DNA of 64,000 bases from Daphnia carinata (taxonomy: Eukaryota > Arthropoda > Branchiopoda > Diplostraca > Daphniidae). The notes beneath the pieces are model-generated. The model saw only the letters and a list, made by a program, of their open reading frames with translations, did no database searches and was not told the origin of the DNA. Every line of letters begins with the position of its first letter. Positions within the stretch are counted from its first letter, which is position 1. This document shows positions 35,101 through 46,690 of this stretch, piece by piece. Location of the stretch: the NCBI RefSeq assembly GCF_022539665.2, contig NC_081339.1, forward strand, positions 8,863,367-8,927,366, written 5' to 3'. The translations under genes were made by a program, and so were the position numbers.

Positions 35101-35645
35101 GGTGGTCCATAGTCTTCTTCTTGCTCGTCGGTTCTGTGTCTATTGCCACAGTCAAAACTCTCACGACTTGCCTCACGCTCGCTGTCCTCATCCGTATATT
35201 GCCTATCCTCCACACGATTATATTCCGCACAAAAACTGTCACGGCGGGAATTATAATTCGCCGTATCACTCCAAAACCCTCGACCGGCCTTACGTGTGTA
35301 AAAATCCCGCACGTCATACCCATAGGTTGGTCTGACTCTGCCATAATCTTGGTCGTAACGGTCGTAGATTGGGGCGAGGTAGAGACGGTCGCGATAAAAA
35401 CCACTCGGCGTAGGACGTGGGGGGAGGGACCTTTCCCTTTCTTGATAACGTGAATCGTAGTAACTTTGGCGATCACGATAACGAGAGTGTTCTAAAAATT
35501 CTCTTTCCTGCTCCCTATTTGAAAAATTTACGGCACGTGGATCAAACCAATCGTTTCTATGCCTATCTCTGTAATTTCCAGGTGCCGACATCCTTACTCT
35601 GTAAGAGCTAAAATAAGTCTGAAGAGAGGGGGCGTATCCAGGCAT
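32073..35645 (-). CDS. DIRS gag-like/RT/RNase H polyprotein, intact 1190 codons
   Basis: The only uninterrupted copy of the main DIRS frame in the window. Order: charged gag-like region (1-about 570), linker leading to IPKKSGGFRP at about 604, RT core with DLKDAYL near 651 and catalytic YLDD at 715-718, RNase H with Asp near 882 (YTDAS), then the NELELLG, LDNSTA and ADEES acidic positions, then a methyltransferase-like tail (VDAFA, SWHPQPGA, YCFPPF). It would copy element RNA to DNA. The fusion of gag-like and pol parts in one frame is supported because copy 5 shows it too apart from one upstream indel. Start at 35645, where a single ATG precedes the conserved PGYAPSLQ. Confidence 0.88.
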   Translation of the reverse strand: MPGYAPSLQTYFSSYRVRMSAPGNYRDRHRNDWFDPRAVNFSNREQEREFLEHSRYRDRQSYYDSRYQERERSLPPRPTPSGFYRDRLYLAPIYDRYDQDYGRVRPTYGYDVRDFYTRKAGRGFWSDTANYNSRRDSFCAEYNRVEDRQYTDEDSEREASRESFDCGNRHRTDEQEEDYGPPQEEDEVEEIVIDDHEDQDRLPGFFKRPWRPANRSPESFAGQQAARSPAVPSSPRPGSSKERTPEPRSLRSNGSKEPVPLVVPQEVTEALSSWLTKGVPTDESKAISKRIPLDFVDKEFSLRPPKLDGYMYRRAKDKGKLKAVNAAEESLVTTQLKIMDIGPPLIDLYTRILSLSDGESERKAQDLVKDALQQWSRAYHHVTRQRRRSVVALVEPGFDFLTADPEAFAPGKEARELLFTGKFLESMLKEASQDATLAKISKTKTSFRSRGNGSMDHSQSASKHPFVLRPRKTREQPPQRVGGERGRPTGASSWLRGGQRYVFNPQSIICSKRRAEEQVGARLIAFADRWTVVTDDKWILDSLSHGVKLDFSISPTHRTIPVSVVMPKEMEAVCDREVRDLVRKRAIREITDGSEGFVCSLFVIPKKSGGFRPIINLKPLNQFIRYEHFKMENLESARFLLPKGDWMVKLDLKDAYLTVPVCAAHQKFLRFQWKGRLFQFACLAFGLASAPRIFTKILKVVMGFLRKKGVRLIIYLDDILILNVSEESTLGDLNVTIQLLKHLGFLINWEKSVLVPTQVLEYLGLVIDSVRLSFALPNIKVKAVKKMCEAALAAESISLRKIASIMGNVTWAIPAIPYAQAHYRRLQWFYIKQAQSANFNLKTRCSLSAEAREDLECWVFNLNKTQDKIFFPHTPDLEIYTDASLSGWGACCDEIRTRGSWTPADIKKHINELELLGAFFAVQAFAAQSKNISIRVFLDNSTAVAYINHCGGSRSQALTNVSAQLTTWCENRGISLEAVHVAGKLNIIADEESRAGPDAGDWKLDPRVFKCIQELWPSVVDAFATPWNAQLPSFISWHPQPGAMATNAFSVNWKGLLAYCFPPFALIFKCLGKIRREKSVVVFFCPVWIGQPWFPLLLELSCDVPRLLAPSQTLLKSALDETHPLTWNNALHLAVWKLSGDSNLSEDFRQRWSTYSWPELGPTPKPLMSQHGEIGCIDVWGGVRIPSQLL

Positions 35646-35766
35646 TAGGAAAGGAATAGGTGTTCCTTTGTTTTTTTGTTTTTTTTTGTTTTTTTTTTCT
35701 TTAAAGAACTAAATATATGGGTCTACACCCTTAGGGTCTAACGAAATGGCATTTCGCAGCACAATT

Positions 35767-36333
35767 CGGAATTTGCTGAAAGGGTCGTAATTTGTTTTAT
35801 ATCAAAATATTTCTAATATATAGTCATATACGATTTCTCTAGCATCGGCAAGATACATGAACAAGTTAACACGAAACTCATAGAAAAATCACAAAAGAGC
35901 GAGACCACTGAAATACGACAACCCAGGATCCTCTTGGTGATCCAAGAAGGAAGTATTAGTATACTCATTTGCTGTGTCTTACACGCCAAAAAAAATACAA
36001 TACCTTTCTGTCCCTAAACTATCATGGTGTCGTTGCCACACGGATATAATGCTGACATAACGAATTTTCTCAGGAAACGGATAAAAAAGGCATCTTTTTG
36101 GACAATAAAAATTTTATTTAGACAAAAAAACGGAGTCCGTCAAAATAAAAAAAATTAACAAGAACACTTTTAACAGAGTAAAATTCAAAATTATCAGAAA
36201 TCATCGAATTTTCTCATTTTCGTTAGTCCACAGTTGAAAAGCCAGCGTCGTCATCATGAATGATAGCCGCCTAATAACCAGAGCACCCACCAATCTCTTT
36301 CAGAAAGAAACCTACTGATCAAGCTCGATGTAG
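35767..36333. other. Downstream spacer of opsin E
   Basis: Repeat-unit spacer as at 7083-7650. No gene seen. Confidence 0.55.
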
Positions 36334-37803
36334 TTAAGCTGATTCGCACTTGACAGTTTCTGTCATCTCAGTCTTCTCCGAAATGACAGATTGGTTATCG
36401 GTCACTGCTTTCTTCTCTTCCACGATGCACATCCAAGGGAACATTTGCTTGAGGCACTGTAAAAAAAAAATTTTAAAATTTGATGAGGAAAATAGTTTAA
36501 TGAAATCGAACTGTACCTCTCGGTATTTAGGATGGGAAATGGCATAAATGAGTGGATTGTAGGCGCAAGATGTTTTAGCCAAAATTACTGGAATGGCAGA
36601 TACCAACGGAGTAATCTTTGAAACGTCACCAAATGTGCCCAAGATGCAGATAACGGTAAAAGGAGTCCATGCGGTCAACCACATCGAGACGTTCATGATG
36701 GAAACCTTGGCAATGCGGATCTCGGCAGACACCTGCTGCTGGTCGTTGTTGCTGCGAAGAGAAGCAACATTCATCTTCTTGGCTTGCGCACGCAGTTCTT
36801 CTTCGTGCTTAAAAACAGCATGGACGATGAAGTAATAACAGCCAGCAATGACAATGATTGGCAGAATGTAGTTTGCAATGGTGGCTGCCATAATATGGGT
36901 TTTGTTATTCATATTTTGAGAGACATAGTCATACGAACATCTGTTTATTTGTGGTGAGAAAAAGAACTAAATGTTATATGAATATAGCCACGCTTACAGA
37001 TCAAAATACTTACGTTCCCATGATGCCGTCCATGGCGTACGCACCCCAGCCGATCAGTGGGCAGATGGACCAGCCCAAAGCCCAGATCCAGCTCATGGTG
37101 ATGATGGTGACAGCGCGGTCTAAATTTCGTTAAGGAAGTGTATCGATTATTTTTAAGGTAATTCTTCTACATAAGAATAATTTTAGTAATTTTTTGAGAA
37201 AAATCATACTGAAAGTAAGTGGAGTCCCACTGAATCCCTTCACAATCACATTATAGCGATCGTAAGAGATCATGGTCAATGTGAAAATCTGGTTGTACCC
37301 GAAGCAAGCCCCTATTTACAGAAGTCAACAGACGATTAATAGTTAACATCGTATCAAACCATTCAGCGCGTAAAATTATTAATTCGCGGCACACCAAGAA
37401 AAGCATGGATTTGGCAGCCCATTTCTCCAAAGCGCCATGGTCCGCCGAGGAAGAAATTGTAGACGCATTCCGGGAAGAGAGCAAGCATCAACAGGAAGTC
37501 TGAGACAGCCAAATTCATCACCAAGAGGTTCGCGGGGCTTCGAAGAGCTGGGAAACGGCTGAAGATTTTCAGAACGACAGCGTTCCCGGCAACGGCGCAA
37601 GTACCGACGATCAAGTACAGTAATCCCAAAAAGTAATACCAAGCCGGGTGCAGAGCCTTGTAGGAGTGCCAGTGAGGGTGAAGGAAGCTGCGGATATCCT
37701 CCGGAGCGTAGGCATAGAGAGTGAAGGTATCGGGCAAAGCCCACGGATCGAAAGCCTGCTTCTGGGCCATAGCCACCACAGCATCACCAGTCAAATTCGC
37801 CAT
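36334..37803 (-). CDS. Opsin E, complete
   Basis: Exons 37395-37803, 37210-37311, 37014-37119, 36517-36940 and 36334-36456. The protein is identical by eye to opsin B. It combines the synonymous variants of C (FLHP codon) and D (helix 1 GGA), a mosaic pattern that suggests exchange between copies. The last intron is 60 nt and open in frame. The exon 3 donor is followed by TAAGT as in B, against TGAGT in C, D and F. Confidence 0.92.
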
Positions 37804-38014
37804 TTTTCTAACGGAAAAAAACATCCATTTTTGTCAATTAGTACAACAAATGAAAATTATGGTATATTCAAAATGATGTTTTACCTGGAAAAGAGATTTT
37901 GTTTTCAAAGAAGACAAAAGAATCTAGCACAGAAAGAATTGTCAAAGGAAATGACTTTGTAAAGATTGAGGGCTGACAAGCAGAAGAAGCGACCTCGAAA
38001 GCAAGAGCTTACAG

Positions 38015-38119
38015 ACTGACGCTATGAATTGAACAGATGAAACGGTCGTTTATATACAGAATTTTCACACGGAAATCAATGTCTTGGCGATGACGTCCTC
38101 AAGAAACTTTATTGAATTA
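38015..38119 (-). promoter_or_regulatory. Opsin E core promoter
   Basis: TCAGT 38015-38019, TATATAAA 38049-38056, RCSI/P3-like site 38109-38119. The 5' UTR exon ends at 37885. Confidence 0.75.
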
Positions 38120-39061
38120 GGACTTGTCTAAGCTGTTTACTAGGACAGAAACCATACAAATTGTTTGTGGTTTTTACCCTGATGTTTGTATACAAAAACG
38201 ATAACGAATAATCATGGCACAATACTCACCCACTAAAATATCACGGTACATTCTTTTAAAGCAAAATTTTATCAAACCATTTACCCTATTTTGAAAAAAA
38301 CGCAAAAAGTCGGCAAAAATTGCCTTAGAACGTCGTAGTATTTGACCGATACTTTTCGATTTTGGTTCCATGTATAATCATGCTGTTGCATTATTTTTTT
38401 TGCACATAGCTTTTTTTTTTTTAAACTGTAATTGATTCGTACGCCATTGGTTATCAAGAATACATCTAACAAACGAGTTAAGCATACGAATCGTCAAACT
38501 CTTTCCAATGGATGTTTCTGTATTTAGCATTTCAACTGATTTTTAAGAAATGCAAATTGCAAAGACAACGTCCAAAACATAAACTATCGCTACCATAATT
38601 CAAACCAAAGTTTTCCTAAGGAATCATTGATGCTTTTCCTCAAGCTACCGTCTAATGTTTTAATATCAACCTTTTTTTAGTAAAGCTATGATGTTGGAGA
38701 TATATTTACTGCTCCTTCCATTGTTTCAGTTTTAGATCCCTTATTCATCCCCATGATAAGTTCAAAAAGAACCGAATGTCTCTCATATTTCTTCGATTAA
38801 ACGTAGCTTCGCGTTTAATGAAAACCATATTCAATGCCATCTTGCTGTTCATTTTTCAAGTCAACTATCTTACAGAATATTAGCGTATGCTGAGTTGCGA
38901 AATCTCGTCATTCCGCTTAGTAATTCTCGAGTTTTCTCATCATTAAATCCTCAAGGAATATCCTTTAGTATAACCATTCAAATGGAAAAATTTACATAGT
39001 AAGGCATCATTAGACATCAGCTGATAACTTGAACGCCCTCAAACCCTAAAATTCTGCATTC
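38120..39061. other. Upstream spacer of opsin E
   Basis: Repeat-unit spacer as at 857-1799. No gene seen. Confidence 0.6.
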
Positions 39062-39840
39062 ATTGTTAATTACCAGAGGGATCGTGTAACGATCCCGAAA
39101 GGTAATTGTAATTGTGCTAGAAATAAATGAAGAGACGACCCTAAGGGTGTAGACCCATTTATTTAGCTCTTTAAAGAAAAAAAAACCAAAAAAGAACCAA
39201 AAACAAAGGAACACCTATTCCTTTCCTAATGCCTTGATACGCCCCCTCTCTTCAGACTTATTTCACCAGGGCTTGTAACAACTTTAACAACATAAACAAC
39301 TAAACAAAACAATGATTATGAAATCAGAGATGGACCAGAGAAAAAAACCTGACGTAATTCTGACAGGGGAAAAAACTCTGTCCGTAACGGTCATGAAAAA
39401 GGGTAACAACAGTAGTGCCATTCAAAGATCAACTCGTTAAGAAAAGACACAACAAAAAATTGCAGTTCTTCTATAGCTGCCATCTCGCCAGGGGTTTTCT
39501 TAGCCATGAAGCTGATTTGCTGGACGTTCGATGGACTGATTCCAGTTATGACCACTGCCTCCGCTGAAACCTCTGGGCTTTCTGGCTTGGTTTACTCTAT
39601 CAGAAACCAAAATATAATGAAAATACAAAAGGCTGACGGATATCAAACCACACAATAATTCTCCATAAATGAAGCCAGGGTGGGTTTGGGTGGGAGACAG
39701 ACCCTTAGGGTCGTCTCTTCATTTATTTCTAGCACAATTACAATTACCTTTCGGGATCGCTACACGATCCCTCTGGTAATTAACAATTGTGCTGCGAAAT
39801 GCCATTTCGTTAGACCCTAAGGGTGACTTTGTAGATTTGT

Positions 39841-40682
39841 TTAAATGTGAGTTTGTCCGAAGACTGATGATTCAACCGTTGCCTCCGCCGATCGGTTGTA
39901 AAATCTTCTAAACGTCGATTCGTGAGACGAGCTTCCCGCTTTTAAAATTGCATCCATTGACAATCCGTTGTTTGACGCCATAGAAGCGGCCGCGCTTCTA
40001 GTTGAATGTGCCCCAAATACCTTCGTATTGATCCCGGCTTCCTTTAGGACGGATCTTATCCATCGACTCACCGTGTTGGGTGACACTGGTTTGTGCGGAG
40101 CAATGACTGCTATAACCAGCCTATCACTGTTGTGTTCCGCTCGAAAACTACTAGTGCGCTCCTTGTATGACTCCAACGTCCTAACCGGACATACCTTTGG
40201 ATCTGGACAAGCTGTTAAAGAGAATGTTTGCTATGGAACGTTTCTCTGAGCTTTCCTCGGCGCCCCAACGCGAATTTTACGCTATTTGAAGCGAATACTA
40301 ACGAACTGTATTCAATTGCCGCAATTTCTGAGACTCGCATGAGCGTCGCTAGCGCAATCAACGTTACCATTTTGTACGCTAACAGGTATAGAGGTAACGA
40401 ATCGTTTTCTCCTAACGAAGAAACAAAGGTGAGGACTTGATTAGGATCCCATGTTGCATTGTATCTCGGACGAGGCGGATTTCGATTGTAACAACCTTTG
40501 AGCAATCTTACTACTTCCGGCCGCTCGCCTATGGGCACGCCCTCCGCTGGCTTAAGAGTGCTCGACAACATCGACCTATGAAGATTAATAGAACTATACG
40601 ATTTACCCGACGCATGCAAATTTGTTAAAAATTCCAAGATGTCCGCTATAACAATTGAGAAGGGATTCGAACGCCTCCCCAT
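39841..40682 (-). pseudogene. DIRS recombinase, copy 5, broken
   Basis: Frames 40682-40215 and 40176-39841 with the shared frameshift and stop. Sequence as in copy 4. Confidence 0.82.
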
Positions 40683-43600
40683 ACATCAATGCACCCAATT
40701 TCTCCATGCTGACTCATAAGCGGTTTGGGTGTTGGGCCTAATTCCGGCCATGAGTAAGTCGACCACCGTTGTCGAAAATCCTCGCTCAAGTTACTGTCTC
40801 CTGACAGCTTCCAGACGGCCAAGTGCAGCGCATTGTTCCAGGTAAGCGGGTGAGTTTCGTCCAGTGCTGATTTCAAAAGGGTCTGAGACGGCGCAAGAAG
40901 ACGTGGGACGTCGCAGGAGAGCTCCAGCAATAACGGGAACCACGGCTGGCCTATCCAAACTGGACAAAAAAAAACCACTACAGATTTTTCCCGCCTGATC
41001 TTTCCTAAGCATTTGAAAATTAAGGCGAATGGTGGGAAACAGTAAGCCAACAACCCTTTCCAATTGACTGAAAAGGCGTTTGTTGCCATTGCGCCAGGTT
41101 GCGGATGCCATGAAATAAATGATGGAAGCTGTGCGTTCCAAGGTGTTGCGAAAGCGTCAACGACTGACGGCCATAGTTCCTGAATGCACTTGAAAACGCG
41201 CGGATCCAACTTCCAATCCCCGGCGTCTGGCCCGGCTCGTGACTCTTCATCCGCAATGATATTTAATTTGCCCGCTACGTGAACCGCCTCCAACGATATG
41301 CCGCGGTTCTCGCACCAAGTTGTAAGCTGGGCAGATACGTTAGTCAGGGCCTGAGATCGAGAACCCCCGCAATGATTAATATAGGCTACAGCTGTCGAAT
41401 TGTCCAAGAATACCCTAATTGAGATATTCTTAGACTGAGCAGCGAACGCCTGTACCGCAAAGAACGCTCCTAATAGTTCGAGCTCGTTAATGTGCTTTTT
41501 TATATCCGCTGGCGTCCAAGATCCTCTCGTTCTGATTTCATCACAGCATGCACCCCAACCTGATAGCGACGCATCTGTATAAATCTCGAGATCTGGTGTG
41601 TGGGGAAAGAAAATTTTATCTTGGGTTTTGTTTAGATTAAACACCCAGCATTCCAGGTCCTCACGAGCTTCCGCTGAAAGTGAGCATCTAGTCTTTAAAT
41701 TGAAATTGGCCGATTGCGCTTGTTTGATGTAGAACCATTGCAATCTACGGTAATGCGCCTGAGCGTATGGAATCGCTGGGATCGCCCAGGTAACGTTGCC
41801 CATGATAGACGCAATCTTTCGCAAAGAAATTGATTCCGCCGCAAGCGCCGCCTCACACATCTTCTTAACTGCTTTTACTTTGATGTTTGGCAAGGCGAAG
41901 GACAATCGAACCGAGTCGATTACTAGCCCCAGATATTCTAGGACTTGCGTAGGGACCAACACGGATTTTTCCCAATTTATTAAAAAACCCAGATGTTTTA
42001 GCAACTGGATGGTTACGTTAAGATCCCCTAATGTGCTTTCTTCAGACACATTCAAAATTAAGATGTCATCCAAATAGATTATCAGTCTTACGCCCTTTTT
42101 TCTCAAAAAACCCATGACAACCTTGAGAATTTTTGTAAAAATCCTTGGCGCGGAAGCCAGACCAAAGGTCAGACAGGCAAATTGGAATAAACGCCCCTTC
42201 CACTGGAACCGCAAAAACTTTTGGTGGGCAGCACAAACCGGCACCGTCAGGTAGGCGTCTTTTAAATCTAGTTTAACCATCCAATCCCCTTTTGGTAAAA
42301 GAAAACGAGCCGATTCTAGATTTTCCATCTTGAAGTGTTCGTACCGAATAAATTGATTTAAGGGCTTCAGATTAATGATAGGCCTAAACCCACCCGATTT
42401 TTTGGGAATCACAAATAAAGAACAAACGAACCCTTCAGACCCGTCAGTGATTTCTCTAATAGCCCGCTTTCTGACAAGATCCCTCACTTCTCTGTCACAA
42501 ACTGCCTCCATCTCTTTGGGCATTACAACAGAGACAGGAATTGTGCGATGAGTAGGTGAAATGCTGAAATCGAGTTTAACGCCATGCGATAAACTATCGA
42601 GGATCCATTTATCGTCCGTTACCACCGTCCAACGATCCGCAAAAGCTATCAACCTAGCACCCACTTGCTCTTCCGCCCGGCGTTTAGAACAAATAATAGA
42701 TTGGGGATTAAAAACGTACCTTTGGCCTCCCCGTAACCAGGAACTAGCCCCAGTCGGTCGTCCTCTTTCCCCTCCAACTCGTTGCGGTGGCTGCTCCCTC
42801 GTCTTCCTCGGGCGCAAAACGAAAGGGTGCTTCGATGCTGATTGAGAATGGTCCATTGACCCATTTCCTCTGGACCTGAAACTTGTCTTGGTCTTTGAGA
42901 TTTTAGCCAATGTTGCGTCCTGCGATGCTTCTTTAAGCATCGACTCCAGGAACTTTCCCGTAAAAAGGAGCTCTCGAGCCTCCTTTCCGGGTGCAAACGC
43001 TTCCGGGTCAGCTGTAAGAAAGTCAAAACCGGGTTCCACTAAGGCAACCACCGATCGCCTTCTCTGCCGGGTAACGTGGTGATAGGCGCGAGACCACTGC
43101 TGTAGTGCGTCCTTTACCAAATCCTGGGCTTTTCTTTCCGATTCTCCATCACTGAGGGAAAGAATGCGGGTATAGAGGTCTATAAGTGGCGGGCCAATAT
43201 CCATGATCTTGAGTTGCGTCGTGACCAGCGACTCCTCCGCCGCATTGACTGCTTTTAACTTCCCTTTATCCTTTGCCCGTCTATACATGTAGCCGTCGAG
43301 TTTGGGTGGTCTTAACGAAAATTCTTTGTCCACAAAATCAAGCGGAATCCTCTTTGAAATTGCTTTAGATTCGTCAGTTGGTACTCCTTTCGTCAACCAG
43401 CTGGAAAGAGCTTCGGTGACCTCTTGTGGCACTACCAACGGTACAGGTTCTTTACTACCATTCGACCTTAGACTACGGGGCTCTGGGGTACGCTCCTTTG
43501 ATGAACCCGGCCTCGGTGAGCTGGGTACGGCTGGCGACCTGGCCGCTTGCTGCCCTGCCAAACTCTCTGGACTTCGATTTGCTGGGCGCCATGGCCGCTT

Positions 43601-44216
43601 AAAGAATCCTTGCAGACGATCCTGATCTTCGTGGTCGTCTATCACTATTTCTTCCACCTCATCCTCTTCTTGCGGTGGTCCATAGTCTTCTTCTTGCTCG
43701 TCGGTTCTGTGTCTATTGCCACAGTCAAAACTCTCACGACTTGGCTCACGCTCGCTGTCCTCATCCGTATATTGCCTATCCTCCACACGATTATATTCCG
43801 CACAAAAACTGTCACGGCGGGAATTATAATTCGCCGTATCACTCCAAAACCCTCGACCGGCCTTACGTGTGTAAAAATCCCGCACGTCATACCCATAGGT
43901 TGGTCTGACTCTGCCATAATCTTGGTCGTAACGGTCGTAGATTGGGGCGAGGTAGAGACGGTCGCGATAAAAACCACTCGGCGTAGGACGGGGGGAGGGA
44001 CCTTTCCCTTTCTTGATAACGTGAATCGTAGTAACTTTGGCGATCACGATAACGAGAGTGTTCTAAAAATTCTCTTTCCTGCTCCCTATTTGAAAAATTT
44101 ACGGCACGTGGATCAAACCAATCGTTTCTATGCCTATCTCTGTAATTTCCAGGTGCCGACATCCTTACTCTGTAAGAGCTAAAATAAGTCTGAAGAGAGG
44201 GGGCGTATCCAGGCAT
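40646..44216 (-). pseudogene. DIRS gag-like/RT/RNase H frame, copy 5, one indel
   Basis: The normal start is at 44216, but a 2-bp loss (GT) near 43990 shifts the frame after about 75 codons. The remaining 1100 or so codons are open to the stop at 40646, with all RT and RNase H motifs. Small differences include Gln for Pro in the RLPGFF stretch. The lesion is private to this copy and so postdates amplification. Confidence 0.85.
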
Positions 44217-44338
44217 TAGGAAAGGAATAGGTGTTCCTTTGTTTTTGTTTTTTTTTTTGGTTTTTTTTTTCTTTAAAGAACTAAATAAATGGGTCTACAC
44301 CTTTAGGGTCTAACGAAATGGCATTTCGCAGCACAATT

Positions 44339-44904
44339 CGGAATTTGCTGAAAGGGTCGTAATTTGTTTTATATCAAAATATTTCTAGTATATAGTCATA
44401 TACGATTTCTCTAGCATCGGCAAGATACATGAACAAGTTAACACGAAACTCATAGAAAAATCACAAAAGAGCGAGACCACTGAAATACGACAACCCAGGA
44501 TCCTCTTGGTGATCCAAGAAGGAAGTATTAGTATACTCATTTGCTGTGTCTTACACGCCAAAAAAATACAATACCTTTCTGTCCCTAAACTATCATGGTG
44601 TCGTTGCCACACGGATATAATGCTGACATAACGAATTTTCTCAGGAAACGGATAAAAAAGGCATCTTTTTGGACAATAAAAATTTTATTTAGACAAAAAA
44701 ACGGAGTCCGTCAAAATAAAAAAAATTAACAAGAACACTTTTAACAGAGTAAAATTCAAAATTATCAGAAATCATCGAATTTTCTCATTTTCGTTAGTCC
44801 ACAGTTGAAAAGCCAGCGTCGTCATCATGAATGATAGCCGCCTAATAACCAGAGCACCCACCAATCTCTTTCAGAAAGAAACCTACTGATCAAGCTCGAT
44901 GTAG
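44339..44904. other. Downstream spacer of opsin F
   Basis: Repeat-unit spacer as at 7083-7650. No gene seen. Confidence 0.55.
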
Positions 44905-46374
44905 TTAAGCTGATTCGCACTTGACAGTTTCTGTCATCTCAGTCTTCTCCGAAATGACAGATTGGTTATCGGTCACTGCTTTCTTCTCTTCCACGATGCA
45001 CATCCAAGGGAACATTTGCTTGAGGCACTGTAAAAAAAAATTTTTTAAATTTGATGAGGAAAATAGTTTAATGAAATCGAACTGTACCTCTCGGTATTTA
45101 GGATGGGAAATGGCATAAATGAGTGGATTGTAGGCGCAAGATGTTTTAGCCAAAATTACTGGAATGGCAGATACCAACGGAGTAATCTTTGAAACGTCAC
45201 CAAATGTGCCCAAGATGCAGATAACGGTAAAAGGAGTCCATGCGGTCAACCACATCGAGACGTTCATGATGGAAACCTTGGCAATGCGGATCTCGGCAGA
45301 CACCTGCTGCTGGTCGTTGTTGCTGCGAAGAGAAGCAACATTCATCTTCTTGGCTTGCGCACGCAGTTCTTCTTCGTGCTTAAAAACAGCATGGACGATG
45401 AAGTAATAACAGCCAGCAATGACAATGATTGGCAGAATGTAGTTTGCAATGGTGGCTGCCATAATATGGGTTTTGTTATTCATATTTTGAGAGACATAGT
45501 CATACGAACATCTGTTTATTTGTGGTGAGAAAAAGAACTAAATGTTATATGAATATAGCCACGCTTACAGATCAAAATACTCACGTTCCCATGATGCCGT
45601 CCATGGCGTACGCACCCCAGCCGATCAGTGGGCAGATGGACCAGCCCAAAGCCCAGATCCAGCTCATGGTGATGATGGTGACAGCGCGGTCTAAATTTCG
45701 TTAAGGAAGTGTATCGATTATTTTTAAGGTAATTCTTCTATATAAGAATAATTTTAGTAATTTTTTGAGAAAAATCATACTGAAAGTAAGTGGAGTCCCA
45801 CTGAATCCCTTCACAATCACATTATAGCGATCGTAAGAGATCATGGTCAATGTGAAAATCTGGTTGTACCCGAAGCAAGCCCCTATTTACAGAAGTCAAC
45901 AGACGATTAATAGTTAACATCGTATCAAACCATTCAGCGCGTAAAATTATTAATTCGCGGCACACCAAGAAAAGCATGGATTTGGCAGCCCATTTCTCCA
46001 AAGCGCCATGGTCCGCCGAGGAAGAAATTGTAGACGCATTCCGGGAAGAGAGCAAGCATCAACAGGAAGTCTGAGACAGCCAAATTCATCACCAAGAGGT
46101 TCGCGGGGCTTCGAAGAGCTGGGAAACGGCTGAAGATTTTCAGAACGACAGCGTTCCCGGCAACGGCGCAAGTACCGACGATCAAGTACAGTAAACCCAA
46201 AAAGTAATACCAAGCCGGGTGCAGAGCCTTGTAGGAGTGCCAGTGAGGGTGAAGAAAGCTGCGGATATCCTCCGGAGCGTAGGCATAGAGAGTGAAGGTA
46301 TCGGGCAAAGCCCACGGATCGAAAGCCTGCTTCTGGGCCATAGCCACCACAGCATCACCAGTCAAATTCGCCAT
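44905..46374 (-). CDS. Opsin F, complete, right end of array
   Basis: Exons 45966-46374, 45781-45882, 45585-45690, 45088-45511 and 44905-45027. The protein is identical by eye to opsin B. The last intron is 60 nt, open in frame, with a changed T/A tract beside the acceptor. It has no DIRS upstream, and its distal 5' flank carries private substitutions before homology ends at about 47588. Confidence 0.92.
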
Positions 46375-46585
46375 TTTTCTAACGGAAAAAAACATCCATT
46401 TTTGTCAATTAGTACAACAAATGAAAATTATGGTATATTCAAAATGATGTTTTACCTGGAAAAGAGATTTTGTTTTCAAAGAAGACAAAAGAATCTAGCA
46501 CAGAAAGAATTGTCAAAGGAAATGACTTTGTAAAGATTGAGGGCTGACAAGCAGAAGAAGCGACCTCGAAAGCAAGAGCTTACAG

Positions 46586-46690
46586 ACTGACGCTATGAAT
46601 TGAACAGATGAAACGGTCGTTTATATACAGAATTTTCACACGGAAATCAATGTCTTGGCGATGACGTCCTCAAGAAACTTTATTGAATTA
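46586..46690 (-). promoter_or_regulatory. Opsin F core promoter
   Basis: TCAGT 46586-46590, TATATAAA 46620-46627, RCSI/P3-like site 46680-46690. The 5' UTR exon ends at 46456. Although this is the outermost copy, the three elements are unchanged. Confidence 0.75.

Larger units (their letters stand above)
30489..35766 (-). mobile_element. DIRS copy 4, best preserved
   Basis: 5.28 kb with ATT at both ends (30489-30491, 35764-35766), left repeat 30489-30690, internal complementary region 31127-31251, right repeat about 35610-35766. The gag-like/RT frame is uninterrupted; the recombinase is broken as in the other copies. The T-tracts near 35668-35697 differ in length from the other copies. Confidence 0.9.
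39062..44338 (-). mobile_element. DIRS copy 5
   Basis: Same insertion point and structure as copy 4 (ATT at 39062-39064 and 44336-44338; internal complementary region 39700-39824). It shares one amino-acid variant (Thr before FGLASAP) with copy 1. Confidence 0.9.
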
